From assembly GCA_946800325.1 (NCBI GenBank), contig OX326956.1:14859167-14923166 (forward strand): a stretch of DNA of 64,000 nt. Reading direction: 5' to 3'. Shown here in pieces: positions 24,201 through 37,695 of the stretch. Below the pieces are notes generated by a model, which worked only from the letters and a program-made list of their open reading frames with translations, ran no database searches and had not been told where the DNA came from. This DNA is from Luzula sylvatica. Taxonomy: Eukaryota; Streptophyta; Magnoliopsida; Poales; Juncaceae. The position numbers and the translations under genes are program-made. Within the stretch, counting starts at the first letter, position 1, and the number at the start of each line of letters is the position of its first letter.

Positions 24201-25794
24201 AGCGTTAAAATCATGTTTTGAATCGAAAAACAAACTTTCTTAGTGTTTGTGAAATTTGGTGAAAAGTTATGTACTAAAAGATACGATACAAATGATCCAA
24301 AAACAAGTTATTTGAACTCCTCAAAGCGTTAAAATCTTGTTTTGAATCGAAAAACAAACTTTCTTAGTGTTTGTGAAATTTGGTGAAAAGTTATGTAGTA
24401 AAAGATACGATACAAATGATCCAAAAACAAGTTATTTGAACTCCTCAAAGCGTTAAAATCTTGTTTTGAATCGTTTTATAAACTTTCTTAGTGTTTGTGA
24501 AATTTGGTGAAAAGTTATGTAGTAAAAGATACGATACAAATGATCTAAAAACAAGTTATTTGAACTCCTCAAAGTATTAAAATCTTGTTTTGAATCGAAA
24601 AACAAACTTTTTTAGCGTTTGTGAAATTTGGTGAAAAGTTATGTTGTAAAATATACGGTACAATTGACCTAAAAACACGTTATTTGAACTCCTTAAAGCG
24701 TTAAAATCTTGTTTTGAATCGAAAAACAAACTTTCTTAGCGTTTGTGAAATTTGGTGAAAAGTTATGTAGTAAAAGATACGATACAATTGATCTAAAAAC
24801 ACGTTATTTGAACTCCTGAAAGCGTTAAAATCTTGTTTTGAATCGAAAAACTTACTTTCTTAGTGTTTGTGAAATTTGGTGAAAAGTTATGTAGTAAACG
24901 ATACGATACAAATGATCTAAAAACACGTTATTTGAACTCCACAAAGCGTTAAAATCTTGTTATGAATCGAAAAACAAACTTTCTTAGTGTTTGTGAAATT
25001 TGGTGAAAAGTTATGTAGTAAAAGATACGATGCAAATGATCTAAAAACAAGTTATTTGAACACCTCAAAGCGTTAAAATCTTGTTTTGAATCGAAAAACA
25101 AACTTTCTCAGTGTTTGTGAAATTTGGTGAAAAGTTATGTAATAAAAGATACGATACAAATGATCTAAAAACACGATATTTGAACTCCTCAAAGCGTTAA
25201 AATCATGTTTTGAATCGAAAAACAAACTTTCTTAGCATTTGTGAAATTTGGTGAAAACTTATGTAGTAAAAGATACGATACAAATGATCCAAAAACAAGT
25301 TATTTGAACTCCTCAAAGCGTTAAAATCTTGTTTTGAATCGAAAAACAAACTTTCTTAGTGTTTGTGAAATTTGGTGAAAAGTTATGTAGTAAAAGATAC
25401 GATACAATTGATCTAAAAACACGTTATTTGAACTCCTGAAAGCGTTAAAATCTTGTTTTGAATCGAAAAACTTACTTTCTTAGTGTTTCTGAAATTTGGT
25501 GAAAAGTTATGTAGTAAACGATACGATACAAATGATCTAAAAACACGTTATTTGAACTGCACAAAGCGTTAAAATCTTGTTTTGAATCGAAAAACAAACT
25601 TTCTTAGTGTTTGTGAAATTTGGTGAAAAGTTATGTAGTAAAAGATACGATGCAAATGATCTAAAAACGAGTTATTTGAACACCTCAAAGCGTTAAAATC
25701 TTGTTTTGAATCGAAAAACAAACTTTCTTAGTGTTTGTGAAATTTGGTGAAAAGTTATGTAGTAAAAGATACGATACAATTGATCTAAAAACAC
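18231..25794 (+). repeat. 61-monomer higher-order repeat, copy 1
   Basis: 7564 bp = 61 x 124. It begins with GAACCCCTTAAAG/AACTAAC and GATATTTGGACTCC, then the tail module (18479), the anchor cassette (19223) and the long run of GTTTTGTAC, CTCGTC, TAGCAG, AAAGCTTG, CGGTAC, CTGCAC and ACGAG types. It includes a second GGACTCC monomer (24183) and the private TCGTTTTATA at 24471. Monomer order repeats from 25795 at the same spacing. It ends in the chimeric monomer 25671-25794. Confidence 0.87.
25671..25794 (+). repeat. Chimeric monomer at the joint of the two 61-mers
   Basis: The upstream half follows the ACGAG-preceded CACCTC type (compare 33232), which normally continues with GTGGTTG. The downstream half (GTGTTTG, CAATTG, ending ACAC before CCCCTT) follows the type at 18107, which normally has AAAGAAAC at position 49. 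Here position 49 is C and position 64 is T, so the switch falls between 25719 and 25734. This is the expected product of unequal crossing-over that duplicated the 61-mer. Confidence 0.83.
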
Positions 25795-27902
25795 GTTATT
25801 TGAACCCCTTAAAGCGTTAAAATCTTGTTTTGAATCGAAAAACTAACTTTCTTAGTGTTTGTGAAATTTGGTGAAAAGTTATGTAGTAAAAGATACGATA
25901 CAATTGATCTAAAAACACGATATTTGGACTCCTCAAAGCGTTAAAATCATGTTTTGAATCGAAAAACAAACTTTCTTAGTGTTTGTGAAATTTGGTGAAT
26001 AGTTATGTAGTAAAAGATACGATACAAATGATCTAAAAACAAGTTATTTGAACTCCTGAAAGCGTTAAAATCTTGTTTTGAATCGAAAAACAAACTTACC
26101 TAGTGTTTGTGAAATTTGGTGAAAAATTATGTACTAAAAGATACGATACAAATGATCTAAAAACACGATATTTGAACACCTCAAAGTGTTAAAATCATGT
26201 TTTGAATCGAAAAACAAACTTTCTTAGTGTTTGTGAAATTTGGTGAATAGTTATGTAGTAAAAGATACGATACAAATGATCTAAAAACAAGTTATTTGAA
26301 CTCCTGAAAGCGTTAAAATCTTGTTTTGAATCGAAAAACAAACTATCTTAGTGTTTGTGAAATTTTGTGAAAAGTTATGTAGTAAAAGATACGATACAAT
26401 TGATCGAAAAACACGTTATTTGAACTCCTCAAAGCCTTAAAATCTTGTTTTGAATCGAAAAACAAACTTTCTTAGTGTTTGTGAAATTTGGAGAAAAGTT
26501 ATGTAGTAAAAGATACGATACAAATGATATAAAAACACGATATTTGAACTCCTCAAAGCGTTAAAATCTTGTTTTGAATCGAAAAACAAACTTTCTTAGT
26601 GTTTGTGAAATTTGGTGAAAAGTTATGTAGTAAAAGATACGATACAAATGATCTAAAAACACGATATTTGAACTCCTCAAAGCGTTAAAATCTTGTTTTG
26701 AATCGAAAAACAATTTTTCTAAGTGTTTGTGAAATTTGGTGAAAAGTTGTGTAGTAAAAGATACGATACAATTGATCCAAAAACACGTTATTTGAACTCC
26801 TGAAAGCGTAAAAATCTTGTTTTGAATCGAAAAACTTACTTTCTTAGTGTTTATGAAATTTGGTGAAAAGTTATGTAGTAAACGATACGATACAAATGAT
26901 CTAAAAACACGTTATTTGAACTCCACAAATCGTTAAAATTTTGTTTTGAATCGAAAAAACAACTTTCTTAGTGTTTGTGAAATTTGGTGAAAACTTATGT
27001 AGTAAACGATACGATACAAATGATCTATAAACACGTTATTTGAACTCCACAAAGCGTTAAAATCTAGTTTTGAATCGAAAAACCACCTTTCTTAGTGTTT
27101 GTGAAATTTGGTGAAAAATTATGTACTAAAAGATACGATACAAATGATCCAAAAACACGTTATTTGAACTCCTGAAAGCGTTAAAATCTTGTTTTGAATC
27201 GAAAAACTTACTTTCTTAGTGTTTGTGAAATTTGGTGAAAAGTTATGAAGTAAACGATACGATACAAATGATCTAAAAACACGTTATTTGAACTCCACAA
27301 AGCGTTAAAATCTTGTTTTGAATCGAAAAACAAACTTTCTTAGTGTTTGTGAAATTTGGTGAAAAGTTATGTAGTAAAAGATATGATACGAATGATCTAA
27401 AAACAAGTTATTTGAACACCTCAAAGCGTTAAAATCTTGTTTTGAATCGAAAAACAAACTTTCTTAGTGTTTGTGAAATTTGGTGAAAAGTTATGTACTA
27501 AAAGATACGATACAAATGATCTAAAAACACGATATTTGAACTCCTCAAAGAGTTAAAATTATGTTTTGAATCGAAAAACAAACTTTCTTAGCGTTTGTGA
27601 AATTTGGTGAAAAGTTATGTAGTAAAAGATACGATACAAATGATATAAAAACAAGTTATTTGAACTCCTCAAAGCATTAAAATCTTGTTTTGAATCGAAA
27701 AACAAACTTTTTTAGCGTTTGTGAAATTTGGTGAAAAGTTATGTAGTAAAAGATACGATACAATTGATCTAAAAACACGTTATTTGAACTCCTTAAAGCG
27801 TAAAAATCTTGTTTTGAATCGAAAAACAAACTTTCTTAGTGTTTGTGAAATTTGGTGAAAAGTTATGTAGTAAAAGATACGATACAATTGATCTAAAAAC
27901 AC

Positions 27903-28024
27903 GTTATTTGAACTCCTGAAAGCGTTAAAATCTTGTTTTGAATCGAAAAACTTACTTTCTTAGTTTGTGAAATTTGGTGAAAAGTTTTGTACTAAAAGAT
28001 ACGATACAAATGATCTAAAAACAC
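27903..28024 (+). repeat. 122-bp monomer with 2-bp loss
   Basis: CTTAGTTTGTG replaces CTTAGTGTTTGTG at about 27963, removing one GT. The corresponding monomers at 10417, 20339 and 42408 are full length, so the loss is private to this copy. Confidence 0.93.
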
Positions 28025-29760
28025 GATATTTGAACTCCTCAAAGCGTTAAAATCATGTTTTGAATCGAAAAACAAACTTTCTTAGCATTTGTGAAATTTG
28101 GTGAAAAGTTATGTAGTAAAAGATACGATACAAATGATCCAAAAACAAGTTATTTGAACTCGTCAAAGCGTTAAAATCTTGTTTTGAATCGAAAAACAAA
28201 CTTTTTTAGTGTTTGTGAAATTTGGTGAAAAGTTATGCAGTAAAAGATACGATGCAAATGATCTAAAAACAAGTTATTTGAACACCTTAAAGCGTTAAAA
28301 TCTTGTTTTGAATCGAAAAACAAACTTTCTTAGTGTTTGTGAAATTTGGTGAAAAGTTATGTACTAAAAGATACGATACAAATGATCTAAAAACACGATA
28401 TTTGAACTCCTCAAAGTGTTAAAATCATGTTTTGAATCGAAAAACATACTTTCTTAGCAGTTGTGAAATTTGGTGAAAAGTTATGTAGTAAAAGATACGA
28501 TACAAATGATCCAAAAACACGTTATTTGAACTCCACAAAGCGTTAAAATCTTGTTGTGAATCGAAAAACAAACTTTCTTAGTGTTTGTGAAATTTGGTGA
28601 AAAGTTATGTAGTAAAAGATACGATGCAAATGATCCAAAAACAAGTTATTTGAACACCTCAAAGCGTTAAAAGCTTGTTTTGAATCGAAAAACAAACTTT
28701 CTTAGTGTTTGTGAAATTTGGTGAAAAGTTATGTACTAAAAGATACGATACAAATGATCCAAAAACAAGTTATTTGAACTCCTCAAAGCGTTAAAATCTT
28801 GTTTTGAATCGAAAAACAAACTTTCTTAGTGTTTGTGAAATTTGGTGAAAAGTTATGTAGTAAAAGATACGATACAAATGATCCAAAAACAAGTTATTTG
28901 AACTCCTCAAAGCGTTAAAATCTTGTTTTGAATCGAAAAATAAACTTTCTTAGTGTTTGTGAAATTTGGTGAAAAGTTATGTAGTAAAAGATACGATACA
29001 AATGATCTAAAAACAAGTTATTTGAACTCCTCAAAGTATTAAAATCTTGTTTTGAATCGAAAAACAAACTTTTTTAGCGTTTGTGAAATTTGGTGAAAAG
29101 TTATGTTGTAAAAGATACGGTACAATTGATCTAAAAACACGTTATTTGAACTCCTTAAAGCGTTAAAATCTTGTTTTGAATCGAAAAACAAACTTTCTTA
29201 GCGTTTGTGAAATTTGGTGAAAAGTTATGTAGTAAAAGATACGATACAATTGATCTAAAAACACGTTATTTGAACTCCTGAAAGCGTTAAAATCTTGTTT
29301 TGAATCGAAAAACTTACTTTCTTAGTGTTTGTGAAATTTGGTGAAAAGTTATGTAGTAAACGATACGATACAAATGATCTAAAAACACGTTATTTGAACT
29401 CCACAAAGCGTTAAAATCTTGTTATGAATCGAAAAACAAACTTTCTTAGTGTTTGTGAAATTTGGTGAAAAGTTATGTAGTAAAAGATACGATGCAAATG
29501 ATCTAAAAACAAGTTATTTGAACACCTCAAAGCGTTAAAATCTTGTTTTGAATCGAAAAACAAACTTTCTCAGTGTTTGTGAAATTTGGTGAAAAGTTAT
29601 GTAATAAAAGATACGATACAAATGATCTAAAAACACGATATTTGAACTCCTCAAAGCGTTAAAATCATGTTTTGAATCGAAAAACAAACTTTCTTAGCAT
29701 TTGTGAAATTTGGTGAAAACTTATGTAGTAAAAGATACGATACAACTGATCCAAAAACAA

Positions 29761-29883
29761 GTTATTTGAACTCCTCAAAGCGTTAAAATCTTGTTTTGAA
29801 TCGAAAAACAAACTTCTTAGTGTTTGTGAAATTTGGTGAAAAGTTATGTAGTAAAAGATACGATACAATTGATCTAAAAACAC
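29761..29883 (+). repeat. 123-bp monomer with 1-bp loss
   Basis: AACTTCTTAG instead of AACTTTCTTAG at about 29814. The corresponding monomer in copy 1 of the 61-mer (22199) is full length. The frame shift is what lets a 72-codon minus-strand reading frame (29665-29883) stay open. Confidence 0.93.
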
Positions 29884-30255
29884 GTTATTTGAACTCCTGA
29901 AAGCGTTAAAATCTTGTTTTGAATCGAAAAACTTACTTTCTTAGTGTTTCTGAAATTTGGTGAAAAGTTATGTAGTAAACGATACGATACAAATGATCTA
30001 AAAACACGTTATTTGAACTGCACAAAGCGTTAAAATCTTGTTTTGAATCGAAAAACAAACTTTCTTAGTGTTTGTGAAATTTGGTGAAAAGTTATGTAGT
30101 AAAAGATACGATGCAAATGATCTAAAAACGAGTTATTTGAACACCTCAAAGCGTTAAAATCTTGTTTTGAATCGAAAAACAAACTTTCTTAGTGGTTGTG
30201 AAATTTGGTGAAAAGTTATGTAGTAAAAGATACGATACAAATGATCTAAAAACAC

Positions 30256-33200
30256 GATATTTGAACTCCTCAAAGTGTTAAAATCATGTTTTGAATCGAA
30301 AAACATACTTTCTTAGCAGTTGTGAAATTTGGTGAAAAGTTATGTAGTAAAAGATACGATACAAATGATCCAAAAACACGTTATTTGAACTCCACAAAGC
30401 GTTAAAATCTTGTTGTGAATCGAAAAACAAACTTTCTTAGTGTTTGTGAAATTTGGTGAAAAGTTATGTAGTAAAAGATACGATGCAAATGATCTAAAAA
30501 CAAGTTATTTGAACACCTCAAAGCGTTAAAAGCTTGTTTTGAATCGAAAAACAAACTTTCTTAGTGTTCGTGAAATTTGGTGAAAAGTTATGTACTAAAA
30601 GATACGATACAAATGATCCAAAAACAAGTTATTTGAACTCCTCAAAGCGTTAAAAGCTTGTTTTGAATCGAAAAACAAACTTTCTTAGTGTTTGTGAAAT
30701 TTGGTGAAAAGTTATGTAGTAAAAGATACGATACAAATGATCCAAAAACAAGTTATTTGAACTCCTCAAAGCGTTAAAATCTTGTTTTGAATCGAAAAAT
30801 AAACTTTCTTAGTGTTTGTGAAATTTGGTGAAAAGTTATGTAGTAAAAGATACGATACAAATGATCTAAAAACAAGTTATTTGAACTCCTCAAAGTATTA
30901 AAATCTTGTTTTGAATCGAAAAACAAACTTTTTTAGCGTTTGTGAAATTTGGTGAAAAGTTATGTTGTAAAAGATACGGTACAATTGATCTAAAAACACG
31001 TTATTTGAACTCCTGAAAGCGTTAAAATCTTGTTTTGAATCGAAAAACTTACTTTCTTAGTGTTTGTGAAATTTGGTGAAAAGTTATGTAGTAAACGATA
31101 TGATACAAATGATCTAAAAACACGTTATTTGAACTGCACAAAGCGTTAAAATCTTGTTTTGAATCGAAAAACAAACTTTCTTAGTGTTTGTGAAATTTGG
31201 TGAAAAGTTATGTAGTAAAAGATACGATGCAAATGATCTAAAAACGAGTTATTTGAACACCTCAAAGCGTTAAAATCTTGTTTTGAATCGAAAAACAAAC
31301 TTTCTTAGTGGTTGTGAAATTTGGTGAAAAGTTATGTAGTAAAAGATACGATACAAATGATCCAAAAACAAGTTATTTGAACTCCTCAAAGCGTTAAAAT
31401 CTTGTTTTGAATCGAAAAACAAAATTTCTTAGTGTTTGTGAAATTTGGTGAAAAGTTATGTTGTAAAAGATACGATGCAAATGATCTAAAAGCAAGTTAT
31501 TTGAACACCACAAAGCGTTAAAATCTTGTTTTGAATCGAAAAAGAAACTTTCTTAGTGTTTGTGAAATTTGGTGAAAAGTTATGTAGTAAAAGATACGAT
31601 ACAATTGATCTAAAAACACGTTATTTGAACCCCTTAAAGCGTTAAAATCTTGTTTTGAATCGAAAAACTAACTTTCTTAGTGTTTGTGAAATTTGGTGAA
31701 AAGTTATGTAGTAAAAGATACGATACAATTGATCTAAAAACACGATATTTGGACTCCTCAAAGCGTTAAAATCATGTTTTGAATCGAAAAACAAACTTTC
31801 TTAGTGTTTGTGAAATTTGGTGAAAAGTTATGTACTAAAAGATACGATACAAATGATCCAAAAACAAGTTATTTGAACTCCTCAAAGCGTTAAAATCTTG
31901 TTTTGAATCGAAAAACAAACTTTCTTAGTGTTTGTGAAATTTGGTGAAAAGTTATGTAGTAAAAGATACGATACAAATGATCCAAAAACAAGTTATTTGA
32001 ACTCCTCAAAGCGTTAAAATCTTGTTTTGAATCGTTTTATAAACTTTCTTAGTGTTTGTGAAATTTGGTGAAAAGTTATGTAGTAAAAGATACGATACAA
32101 ATGATCTAAAAACAAGTTATTTGAACTCCTCAAAGTATTAAAATCTTGTTTTGAATCGAAAAACAAACTTTTTTAGCGTTTGTGAAATTTGGTGAAAAGT
32201 TATGTTGTAAAAGATACGGTACAATTGACCTAAAAACACGTTATTTGAACTCCTTAAAGCGTTAAAATCTTGTTTTGAATCGAAAAACAAACTTTCTTAG
32301 CGTTTGTGAAATTTGGTGAAAAGTTATGTAGTAAAAGATACGATACAATTGATCTAAAAACACGTTATTTGAACTCCTGAAAGCGTTAAAATCTTGTTTT
32401 GAATCGAAAAACTTACTTTCTTAGTGTTTGTGAAATTTGGTGAAAAGTTATGTAGTAAACGATACGATACAAATGATCTAAAAACACGTTATTTGAACTC
32501 CACAAAGCGTTAAAATCTTGTTATGAATCGAAAAACAAACTTTCTTAGTGTTTGTGAAATTTGGTGAAAAGTTATGTAGTAAAAGATACGATGCAAATGA
32601 TCTAAAAACAAGTTATTTGAACACCTCAAAGCGTTAAAATCTTGTTTTGAATCGAAAAACAAACTTTCTCAGTGTTTGTGAAATTTGGTGAAAAGTTATG
32701 TAATAAAAGATACGATACAAATGATCTAAAAACACGATATTTGAACTCCTCAAAGCGTTAAAATCATGTTTTGAATCGAAAAACAAACTTTCTTAGCATT
32801 TGTGAAATTTGGTGAAAACTTATGTAGTAAAAGATACGATACAAATGATCCAAAAACAAGTTATTTGAACTCCTCAAAGCGTTAAAATCTTGTTTTGAAT
32901 CGAAAAACAAACTTTCTTAGTGTTTGTGAAATTTGGTGAAAAGTTATGTAGTAAAAGATACGATACAATTGATCTAAAAACACGTTATTTGAACTCCTGA
33001 AAGCGTTAAAATCTTGTTTTGAATCGAAAAACTTACTTTCTTAGTGTTTCTGAAATTTGGTGAAAAGTTATGTAGTAAACGATACGATACAAATGATCTA
33101 AAAACACGTTATTTGAACTGCACAAAGCGTTAAAATCTTGTTTTGAATCGAAAAACAAACTTTCTTAGTGTTTGTGAAATTTGGTGAAAAGTTATGTAGT

Positions 33201-33975
33201 AAAAGATACGATGCAAATGATCTAAAAACGAGTTATTTGAACACCTCAAAGCGTTAAAATCTTGTTTTGAATCGAAAAACAAACTTTCTTAGTGGTTGTG
33301 AAATTTGGTGAAAAGTTATGTAGTAAAAGATACGATACAAATGATCCAAAAACAAGTTATTTGAACTCCTCAAAGCGTTAAAATCTTGTTTTGAATCGAA
33401 AAACAAAATTTCTTAGTGTTTGTGAAATTTGGTGAAAAGTTATGTTGTAAAAGATACGATACAAATTATCCAAAAACAAGTTATTTGAACTCGTCAAAGC
33501 GTTAAAATCTTGTTTTGAATCGAAAAACTTACTTTCTTAGTGTTTGTGAAATTTGGTGAAAAGTTTTGTACTAAAAGATACGATACAAATGATCTAAAAA
33601 CACGATATTTGAACTCCTCAAAGCGTTAAAATCATGTTTTGAATCGAAAAACAAACTTTCTTAGCATTTGTGAAATTTGGAGAAAAGTTATGTAGTAAAA
33701 GATACGATACAAATGATCCAAAAACAAGTTATTTGAACTCGTCAAAGCGTTAAAATCTTGTTTTGAATCGAAAAACAAACTTTTTTAGTGTTTGTGAAAT
33801 TTGGTGAAAAGTTATGCAGTAAAAGATACGATGCAAATGATCTAAAAACAAGTTATTTGAACACCTTAAAGCGTTAAAATCTTGTTTTGAATCGAAAAAC
33901 AAACTTTCTTAGTGTTTGTGAAATTTGGTGAAAAGTTATGTACTAAAAGATACGATACAAATGATCTAAAAACAC
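30256..33975 (+). repeat. 30-monomer higher-order repeat, copy 1
   Basis: 3720 bp = 30 x 124, running from the ACATAC/TAGCAG monomer through AAAGCTTG, CGGTAC, CTGCAC, ACGAG, CAAAATTTC, CACCAC/AAAGAAAC, CCCCTT and GGACTCC (31744), then GTTATGAATC, TCTCAG and CTCGTC. It overlaps copy 2 of the 61-mer, so the 30-mer was amplified from within that block. It carries TCGTTTTATA and CAATTGACC, which the next copy lacks, and two consecutive AAAGCTTG units. Confidence 0.85.
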
Positions 33976-36900
33976 GATATTTGAACTCCTCAAAGTGTTA
34001 AAATCATGTTTTGAATCGAAAAACATACTTTCTTAGCAGTTGTGAAATTTGGTGAAAAGTTATGTAGTAAAAGATACGATACAAATGATCCAAAAACACG
34101 TTATTTGAACTCCACAAAGCGTTAAAATCTTGTTGTGAATCGAAAAACAAACTTTCTTAGTGTTTGTGAAATTTGGTGAAAAGTTATGTAGTAAAAGATA
34201 CGATGCAAATGATCTAAAAACAAGTTATTTGAACACCTCAAAGCGTTAAAAGCTTGTTTTGAATCGAAAAACAAACTTTCTTAGTGTTTGTGAAATTTGG
34301 TGAAAAGTTATGTACTAAAAGATACGATACAAATGATCCAAAAACAAGTTATTTGAACTCCTCAAAGCGTTAAAATCTTGTTTTGAATCGAAAAACAAAC
34401 TTTCTTAGTGTTTGTGAAATTTGGTGAAAAGTTATGTAGTAAAAGATACGATACAAATGATCCAAAAACAAGTTATTTGAACTCCTCAAAGCGTTAAAAT
34501 CTTGTTTTGAATCGAAAAATAAACTTTCTTAGTGTTTGTGAAATTTGGTGAAAAGTTATGTAGTAAAAGATACGATACAAATGATCTAAAAACAAGTTAT
34601 TTGAACTCCTCAAAGTATTAAAATCTTGTTTTGAATCGAAAAACAAACTTTTTTAGCGTTTGTGAAATTTGGTGAAAAGTTATGTTGTAAAAGATACGGT
34701 ACAATTGATCTAAAAACACGTTATTTGAACTCCTGAAAGCGTTAAAATCTTGTTTTGAATCGAAAAACTTACTTTCTTAGTGTTTGTGAAATTTGGTGAA
34801 AAGTTATGTAGTAAACGATACGATACAAATGATCTAAAAACACGTTATTTGAACTGCACAAAGCGTTAAAATCTTGTTTTGAATCGAAAAACAAACTTTC
34901 TTAGTGTTTGTGAAATTTGGTGAAAAGTTATGTAGTAAAAGATACGATGCAAATGATCTTAAAACGAGTTATTTGAACACCTCAAAGCGTTAAAATCTTG
35001 TTTTGAATCGAAAAACAAACTTTCTTAGTGGTTGTGAAATTTGGTGAAAAGTTATGTAGTAAAAGATACGATACAAATGATCCAAAAACAAGTTATTTGA
35101 ACTCCTCAAAGCGTTAAAATCTTGTTTTGAATCGAAAAACAAAATTTCTTAGTGTTTGTGAAATTTGGTGAAAAGTTATGTTGTAAAAGATACGATGCAA
35201 ATGATCTAAAAGCAAGTTATTTGAACACCACAAAGCGTTAAAATCTTGTTTTGAATCGAAAAAGAAACTTTCTTAGTGTTTGTGAAATTTGGTGAAAAGT
35301 TATGTAGTAAAAGATACGATACAATTGATCTAAAAACACGTTATTTGAACCCCTTAAAGCGTTAAAATCATGTTTTGAATCGAAAAACTAACTTTCTTAG
35401 TGTTTGTGAAATTTGGTGAAAAGTTATGTAGTAAAAGATACGATACAATTGATCTAAAAACACGATATTTGGACTCCTCAAAGCGTTAAAATCATGTTTT
35501 GAATCGAAAAACAAACTTTCTTAGTGTTTGTGAAATTTGGTGAAAAGTTATGTACTAAAAGATACGATACAAATGATCCAAAAACAAGTTATTTGAACTC
35601 CTCAAAGCGTTAAAATCTTGTTTTGAATCGAAAAACAAACTTTCTTAGTGTTTGTGAAATTTGGTGAAAAGTTATGTAGTAAAAGATACGATACAAATGA
35701 TCCAAAAACAAGTTATTTGAACTCCTCAAAGCGTTAAAATCTTGTTTTGAATCGAAAAATAAACTTTCTTAGTGTTTGTGAAATTTGGTGAAAAGTTATG
35801 TAGTAAAAGATACGATACAAATGATCTAAAAACAAGTTATTTGAACTCCTCAAAGTATTAAAATCTTGTTTTGAATCGAAAAACAAACTTTTTTAGCGTT
35901 TGTGAAATTTGGTGAAAAGTTATGTTGTAAAAGATACGGTACAATTGATCTAAAAACACGTTATTTGAACTCCTTAAAGCGTTAAAATCTTGTTTTGAAT
36001 CGAAAAACAAACTTTCTTAGCGTTTGCGAAATTTGGTGAAAAGTTATGTAGTAAAAGATACGATACAATTGATCTAAAAACACGTTATTTGAACTCCTGA
36101 AAGCGTTAAAATCTTGTTTTGAATCGAAAAACTTACTTTCTTAGTGTTTGTGAAATTTGGTGAAAAGTTATGTAGTAAACGATACGATACAAATGATCTA
36201 AAAACACGTTATTTGAACTCCACAAAGCGTTAAAATCTTGTTATGAATCGAAAAACAAACTTTCTTAGTGTTTGTGAAATTTGGTGAAAAGTTATGTAGT
36301 AAAAGATACGATGCAAATGATCTAAAAACAAGTTATTTGAACACCTCAAAGCGTTAAAATCTTGTTTTGAATCGAAAAACAAACTTTCTCAGTGTTTGTG
36401 AAATTTGGTGAAAAGTTATGTAATAAAAGATACGATACAAATGATCTAAAAACACGATATTTGAACTCCTCAAAGCGTTAAAATCATGTTTTGAATCGAA
36501 AAACAAACTTTCTTAGCATTTGTGAAATTTGGTGAAAACTTATGTAGTAAAAGATACGATACAAATGATCCAAAAACAAGTTATTTGAACTCCTCAAAGC
36601 GTTAAAATCTTGTTTTGAATCGAAAAACAAACTTTCTTAGTGTTTGTGAAATTTGGTGAAAAGTTATGTAGTAAAAGATACGATACAATTGATCTAAAAA
36701 CACGTTATTTGAACTCCTGAAAGCGTTAAAATCTTGTTTTGAATCAAAAAACTTACTTTCTTAGTGTTTCTGAAATTTGGTGAAAAGTTATGTAGTAAAC
36801 GATACGATACAAATGATCTAAAAACACGTTATTTGAACTGCACAAAGCGTTAAAATCTTGTTTTGAATCGAAAAACAAACTTTCTTAGTGTTTGTGAAAT

Positions 36901-37695
36901 TTGGTGAAAAGTTATGTAGTAAAAGATACGATGCAAATGATCTAAAAACGAGTTATTTGAACACCTCAAAGCGTTAAAATCTTGTTTTGAATCGAAAAAC
37001 AAACTTTCTTAGTGGTTGTGAAATTTGGTGAAAAGTTATGTAGTAAAAGATACGATACAAATGATCCAAAAACAAGTTATTTGAACTCCTCAAAGCGTTA
37101 AAATCTTGTTTTGAATCGAAAAACAAAATTTCTTAGTGTTTGTGAAATTTGGTGAAAAGTTATGTTGTAAAAGATACGATACAAATTATCCAAAAACAAG
37201 TTATTTGAACTCGTCAAAGCGTTAAAATCTTGTTTTGAATCGAAAAACTTACTTTCTTAGTGTTTGTGAAATTTGGTGAAAAGTTTTGTACTAAAAGATA
37301 CGATACAAATGATCTAAAAACACGATATTTGAACTCCTCAAAGCGTTAAAATCATGTTTTGAATCGAAAAACAAACTTTCTTAGCATTTGTGAAATTTGG
37401 TGAAAAGTTATGTAGTAAAAGATACGATACAAATGATCCAAAAACAAGTTATTTGAACTCGTCAAAGCGTTAAAATCTTGTTTTGAATCGAAAAACAAAC
37501 TTTTTTAGTGTTTGTGAAATTTGGTGAAAAGTTATGCAGTAAAAGATACGATGCAAATGATCTAAAAACAAGTTATTTGAACACCTTAAAGCGTTAAAAT
37601 CTTGTTTTGAATCGAAAAACAAACTTTCTTAGTGTTTGTGAAATTTGGTGAAAAGTTATGTACTAAAAGATACGATACAAATGATCTAAAAACAC
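33976..37695 (+). repeat. 30-monomer higher-order repeat, copy 2
   Basis: Same order at an offset of 3720 bp, with GGACTCC at 35471 against 31751. It differs at AAATAAAC (for TCGTTTTATA), GATCT (for GACCT), one AAAGCTTG unit instead of two, and a private TTTGCGAAA near 36026. Confidence 0.85.

Larger units (their letters stand above)
25795..33355 (+). repeat. 61-monomer higher-order repeat, copy 2
   Basis: 7561 bp. It is three bases shorter than copy 1 because of a 2-bp loss at about 27963 and a 1-bp loss at about 29814. TCGTTTTATA recurs at 32032 and GTACAATTGACC near 32219. Only scattered differences were noticed: AATTTTTC near 26712, ACAACTG near 29744, GTGTTCG near 30566, GATATGATAC near 31098, and CGATAC here against CAATAC at about 22797. 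The order stops matching after the ACGAG/GTGGTTG monomer at 33232. Confidence 0.87.

Noticed and set aside
24471..24480. TCGTTTTATA as an inversion of the A-tract
   Set aside because: AAAA is replaced by TTTT over four bases with register kept. A micro-inversion cannot be told from clustered substitution, and it recurs only by block duplication at 32032.
29665..29883. 72-codon minus-strand open reading frame
   Set aside because: It is an internally repeated translation of the satellite, held open by a 1-bp deletion at about 29814. No start context, conserved domain or codon pattern supports a gene.
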